Assembly: GCA_013297765.1 (NCBI GenBank)
Contig: JAAFID010000013.1
Location: 1 to 39,488, forward strand
Reading direction: 5' to 3'
From: Cytophagales bacterium
GTDB lineage: Bacteria > Bacteroidota > Bacteroidia > Cytophagales > Cytophagaceae
Length of the DNA stretch: 39,488 bases
The notes beneath the pieces are model-generated. The model was not told the DNA's origin. It saw only the letters and a list, made by a program, of their open reading frames with translations, and did no database searches. The position numbers and the translations under genes are program-made. This document shows, one piece after another, positions 36,180 through 39,488 of the stretch. Position 1 is the stretch's first letter. Each line of letters starts with the position of its first letter.

Positions 36180-36335
36180 ATTTGATAAAATTAAAAAATC
36201 ACGAAATAAAATGGCAATCGATTTTCTCTTATTCTAAATTATTTTTAAGCGTAAAAATATTTTTTTGTAAATTGAAATTTAGTGCAAAAATTATACTAGC
36301 CTCGATACCACAGTAGGCTACGAAACCGATACAAC

Positions 36336-38060
36336 ATGACAACAAAAATAAAACTTAGAGGGGCAGAATACATAGTAAAATTAATAGAATTGCTCGATGC
36401 AAGAGATTTGTTTGCCTATCCTGGCGGAGCCATTTTACCTATATACGACGCCCTCGCATTTAGCAAATTAAATAATGTATTGGTTCGCCATGAACAAGGT
36501 GCAGCCTTTGCTGCCAATGGCTATGCACGCATCACAGGCAGGCCAGGGTTTTGTCTGGCAACATCTGGGCCTGGAGCTACTAATTTGGTTACAGGCATTG
36601 CCGATGCATTTGCCGATTCAGTACCCATGATTGCCATCACTGGGCAAGTGCAGTTTCACTTGATAGGTACTGATGCTTTTCAAGAAACCGATATCACAGG
36701 TATTTGCATTCCTATTACCAAAAAAACATATTTGATTTCTAAGCTAGAAGATGCTGCTGAAATTTTTCAAGATGCGTATCGTGTGGCTATTTCTGGTCGC
36801 CCTGGTCCTGTATTGATAGATGTGCCACGTAGTGTGCAGGGCAATTATGTTGACCTTGACGAAGATTGGGAAACTAAATTTAAAAAACCAGAAGCAACAC
36901 CTGTTTACAATGTTTCAGAAACAGATTTGCAGGCGGCTTTAAAACTAATCAAAGATGCTGAAAGGCCTTTAATTATTGCTGGCCATGGCATACTACTCTC
37001 TAGGGCTTGGGATGAATTAAGAGATTTCTCGCACAGGGAAAATATTCCAGTTATCTCGACCATTCTGGGACTGGGAGCTATGGAGCACAAAGATGAATTG
37101 TATTTTCAATGGCTAGGAATGCACGGTATGAAATATGCCAACCTTGCCGTACAAGAGTGCGATTTGGTGATTGCACTCGGCATTCGTTTTGACGATAGAA
37201 TAACGGGAACACTCAATACTTTCGCACCTTTGGCCAAAGTAATCCATTGCGACATTGATAGAAGCGAAGCTAGCAAAAATGTACCTACATCGGTATTCCT
37301 CCATGGCGATTTGAAAAAAGTAATTTCTAAACTTGCCGATACCCGTACCAAAGAAAATATAGCACATCGTGCGAACTGGTTCTCACACTTATCAGCATTA
37401 AGAAACGAGTTTCCACTTGGCGAGGCTGACGTAACTAAGTTTAGCCAAGTATCGGCATTGAAAACCCTAGCCGATTTAATGTCGGAGGATGCTGTAGTGA
37501 CTACAGACGTAGGGCAGCACCAAATGTGGGCAGCACAATATATTTTAAATTTGAAACCAAATCACTTTCTTACTTCTGGCGGTCTAGGTTCTATGGGCTT
37601 TGGCTTGCCAGCCGCTATGGGTGCTCAAGCTGGTGTGCCCAACAATGATGTGTGGTGTATCAGTGGCGATGGGTCGTTTCAAATGAATTTTCAAGAACTC
37701 ATCACCTGCGTACAAGAAAAATGGCCCGTGAAAATATTGCTGCTTGACAATGCTTATCTAGGTATGGTACGTCAGTGGCAAGAGCAATTTTACAAAGGAA
37801 ACTATAGCGGTGTAGAACTGCTGAATCCAGATTTTGTAATGCTTGCCAACGCCTTTGGAATGGATGCCATGCGTGTAGATACTGTGGAAGAATTGAAAGA
37901 AGCCATTCACCAGGCACACAAATCGACAAAGCCTTACCTAATTCATGCTAGGGTGGAGAAAGAAGAAAATGTATTGCCTATGGTAGCCCCTGGTACCAGC
38001 CTTTCCGATACAATTTACTATCCTGCCAAAGTGGTGAGGGAAAAAGCAGGAAAAGTGTAA
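36336..38060 (+). CDS. ilvB: Acetolactate synthase large subunit
   Basis: This 574-residue thiamine-diphosphate enzyme performs the first common step of valine, leucine and isoleucine synthesis. It has the catalytic Glu53 in RHEQGAAFAANGYAR, the FAD-region segment LGLGAMEH, and the ThDP motif from GDGS (444-447) to Asn472 in DNAYLGMV. Length and motifs match the anabolic FAD-containing form, not the catabolic budB type. No ilvN, ilvC or ilvD lies beside it. Upstream, 36211-36237 encodes an eight-codon frame rich in Ile, Leu and Phe that could be a leader peptide, but no clear terminator/antiterminator pair is seen. Confidence 0.95.
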   Translation: MTTKIKLRGAEYIVKLIELLDARDLFAYPGGAILPIYDALAFSKLNNVLVRHEQGAAFAANGYARITGRPGFCLATSGPGATNLVTGIADAFADSVPMIAITGQVQFHLIGTDAFQETDITGICIPITKKTYLISKLEDAAEIFQDAYRVAISGRPGPVLIDVPRSVQGNYVDLDEDWETKFKKPEATPVYNVSETDLQAALKLIKDAERPLIIAGHGILLSRAWDELRDFSHRENIPVISTILGLGAMEHKDELYFQWLGMHGMKYANLAVQECDLVIALGIRFDDRITGTLNTFAPLAKVIHCDIDRSEASKNVPTSVFLHGDLKKVISKLADTRTKENIAHRANWFSHLSALRNEFPLGEADVTKFSQVSALKTLADLMSEDAVVTTDVGQHQMWAAQYILNLKPNHFLTSGGLGSMGFGLPAAMGAQAGVPNNDVWCISGDGSFQMNFQELITCVQEKWPVKILLLDNAYLGMVRQWQEQFYKGNYSGVELLNPDFVMLANAFGMDAMRVDTVEELKEAIHQAHKSTKPYLIHARVEKEENVLPMVAPGTSLSDTIYYPAKVVREKAGKV

Positions 38061-38143
38061 TACAATACCCTTCTATAAATTTTATTGATTCGTTTCAAAT
38101 TCTTTACCTCATCTTGCTATTTGCAGGTGCTATATAAAAATAC

Positions 38144-38872
38144 ATGACCTACTGCCTAGGAATAAAACTTAAATCGGGCCTTGTTGCCATTGCCGATACC
38201 CGCATCACTACGGGCTCAGAGACTACCACTGCAAAAAAACTTTTTGTCCATCAAAGAGACCATCACTCCATATTTTTGATGACAAGCGGGCTACGCTCTG
38301 TACGTGACAAGGCGGTTACTTATTTCAATGAAATAATGGACGAAAAAGGCAACGAACTAAACAAACTATACAAAGCCGTAAACGCTTTCGGCGAGCAGTT
38401 GAGGCGTGTTGCAGACGAAGATAGAACAGCACTAGAGCGAAGTGGTTTGCGATTCAATTTACATACCATAGTAGGTGGGCAACTGAAAGATGACGAAGAA
38501 CCCAAAATGTTTTTGTTGTATCCCGAAGGAAATTGGGTAGAAATAGCCGACACGTATCCATTTGTAATTATTGGAAACTCGGGCTACGGCAAGCCCATAT
38601 TGAACCGTACACTCAATTACGAAACCAGCATGAAGGCTGCCCTTAAAGCAGGATTTTTGTCGTTTGACTCTACCCGTGTAAGTGCCAACGATGTTGATTT
38701 CCCTATAGACGTGGTGCTTTATGAAAACAATTCTTTCAACATTACCGAACATCGATTTGAGAAAAATGATTTGCAACAAATCTCTGAACAATGGGAAAAA
38801 GAACTGAAGGAAGCATTGCACAACATCCCTGACAACTGGATAGATGTGGTGCTGAATAAATTGCCTCATTAA
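38144..38872 (+). CDS. Anbu-type proteasome-like protease
   Basis: This 242-residue protein belongs to the proteasome beta-subunit superfamily (N-terminal nucleophile hydrolases), in the Anbu/BPH group, from its start MTYCLGIKLKSGLVAIADTR. After removal of Met1, Thr2 would be the nucleophile, with Asp18 in ADTR and Lys31/Lys32 in TTAKKLF as the other catalytic residues. Other group features are the MTSGLRSVRD segment and the FVIIGNSGYGKPILNR segment. Anbu proteins form open-ring or helical oligomers, and no confirmed physiological substrate is known to me. In many bacteria the gene sits with alpha-E, transglutaminase-like and ATP-grasp genes; here it lies between ilvB and a tRNA nucleotidyltransferase gene, so it appears alone. 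Confidence 0.9.
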   Translation: MTYCLGIKLKSGLVAIADTRITTGSETTTAKKLFVHQRDHHSIFLMTSGLRSVRDKAVTYFNEIMDEKGNELNKLYKAVNAFGEQLRRVADEDRTALERSGLRFNLHTIVGGQLKDDEEPKMFLLYPEGNWVEIADTYPFVIIGNSGYGKPILNRTLNYETSMKAALKAGFLSFDSTRVSANDVDFPIDVVLYENNSFNITEHRFEKNDLQQISEQWEKELKEALHNIPDNWIDVVLNKLPH

Positions 38873-38898
38873 TTTTTTTCTCTTGCACCATCATTCGA

Positions 38899-39488
38899 AT
38901 GAATTTTTTAGAAACATTAGACACCAATCCTATTTTTAAAATAGTATCTGCTGCTGCGGCCGAGCTAGGCATAGAAGCTTTTGCAGTAGGTGGATTTGTA
39001 AGAGATTTACTACTCAAAAGACCTTGCAAAGACATTGACTTTGTTTGCCTAGGTAGTGGCATTGCACTTGCCGAGGCAAGTGCTGCCAAGATAAGCGAGC
39101 ATATTAAAGTAGCAACATTTAAAAATTTCGGTACTGCTATGTTCAAGCACGGCGACTACGAAATTGAATTTGTAGGTGCTAGAAAAGAATCTTACAGAAG
39201 CGAATCACGCAAGCCTACTGTAGAAGATGGAACCCTTAGCGAAGACCAGCAACGCAGAGATTTTACCATCAATGCACTTGCCATCAGCCTTAGTCCTGCA
39301 AACTATGGGGAATTGATAGACCCTTTTGATGGCGTAAAAGATTTGAAAAGAAAATTTATACGCACACCACTTGACCCTGATATTACTTTTTCAGACGATC
39401 CGCTGCGAATGATGCGGGCTGTAAGGTTTGCCGCACAACTTAATTTTGATATCACGCCTGATACTTTCGATGCCATTATTAAGAATCA
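38899..39488 (+). CDS. CCA-adding tRNA nucleotidyltransferase / poly(A) polymerase family (partial, cut by window edge)
   Basis: Start ATG 38899, open to the last base (196 codons). This is a class II nucleotidyltransferase head domain: GGFVRDLLL (about 33-41), the metal-binding carboxylates in KDIDFV, the RRDFTINALA motif (about 116-125) and DDPLRMMRAVRFAAQ (about 166-180). These enzymes add CCA to tRNA 3' ends or poly(A) to RNA; the two are hard to tell apart by sequence. All five tRNA genes of this window lack encoded CCA, which fits a genome needing a CCA-adding enzyme. It starts 26 bases after the Anbu gene. Confidence 0.92.
   Translation, partial: MNFLETLDTNPIFKIVSAAAAELGIEAFAVGGFVRDLLLKRPCKDIDFVCLGSGIALAEASAAKISEHIKVATFKNFGTAMFKHGDYEIEFVGARKESYRSESRKPTVEDGTLSEDQQRRDFTINALAISLSPANYGELIDPFDGVKDLKRKFIRTPLDPDITFSDDPLRMMRAVRFAAQLNFDITPDTFDAIIKN

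Overview
The window is an AT-rich piece of a Bacteroidota chromosome. Four things point there: a type A C-terminal sorting domain of the type IX secretion system (gene at 9581), families that are largely Bacteroidota-specific (DUF5777 barrel, DUF3467, lamin-tail proteins), several promoters matching the Bacteroidota pattern TTTG-N19-TAnnTTTG, and the tuf-secE-nusG-rplKAJL-rpoBC block embedded among tRNA genes. The order within the phylum cannot be fixed from the sequence alone.

Layout. 1-5986: the tail of an unknown plus-strand gene, then a minus-strand block of asd, ispF, a class A penicillin-binding protein and an LtaS-like membrane sulfatase. Asd makes a precursor for lysine/diaminopimelate, ispF works in isoprenoid synthesis, and the last two act on the envelope. 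6084-9343: secreted or envelope proteins on the plus strand (double lamin-tail protein, 69-residue membrane protein, beta-barrel, short charged exported protein). 9446-9493 is a perfect 48-bp palindrome. 9581-12364: a redox-looking cassette of two CxxCH proteins, a DUF5777 barrel and a YceI protein. 12381-13744: purM and tRNA-Asn. 14090-16147: Hsp20 and an HtrA/Deg protease. 16241-17791: an ALDH7-family aldehyde dehydrogenase. 17904-20317: a small accessory patch with two unrelated toxin-antitoxin pairs on either side of a lipoprotein gene.

20404-33921 (minus strand) is the core expression block. In transcription order it runs tRNA-Tyr, tRNA-Gly, tRNA-Thr, tuf, tRNA-Trp, secE, nusG, rplK, rplA, rplJ, rplL, rpoB, rpoC, then a DUF3467 gene after the rpoC terminator. 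A consensus promoter lies upstream of tRNA-Tyr, and hairpins sit after tuf, between rplL and rpoB, between rpoB and rpoC, and after rpoC. 34236-39488 (plus strand): a short prephenate dehydrogenase-like gene, a class III aminotransferase, ilvB without a neighbouring ilvN, an Anbu-type proteasome-like protease, and the start of a CCA-adding enzyme/poly(A) polymerase gene cut by the window edge.

Most of the window is ordinary core genome. The parts most worth a second look are the cytochrome/DUF5777/YceI cassette, the stand-alone Anbu gene, the 48-bp palindrome, the paired toxin-antitoxin patch, and an initiation-region motif shared by the two tRNA promoters.
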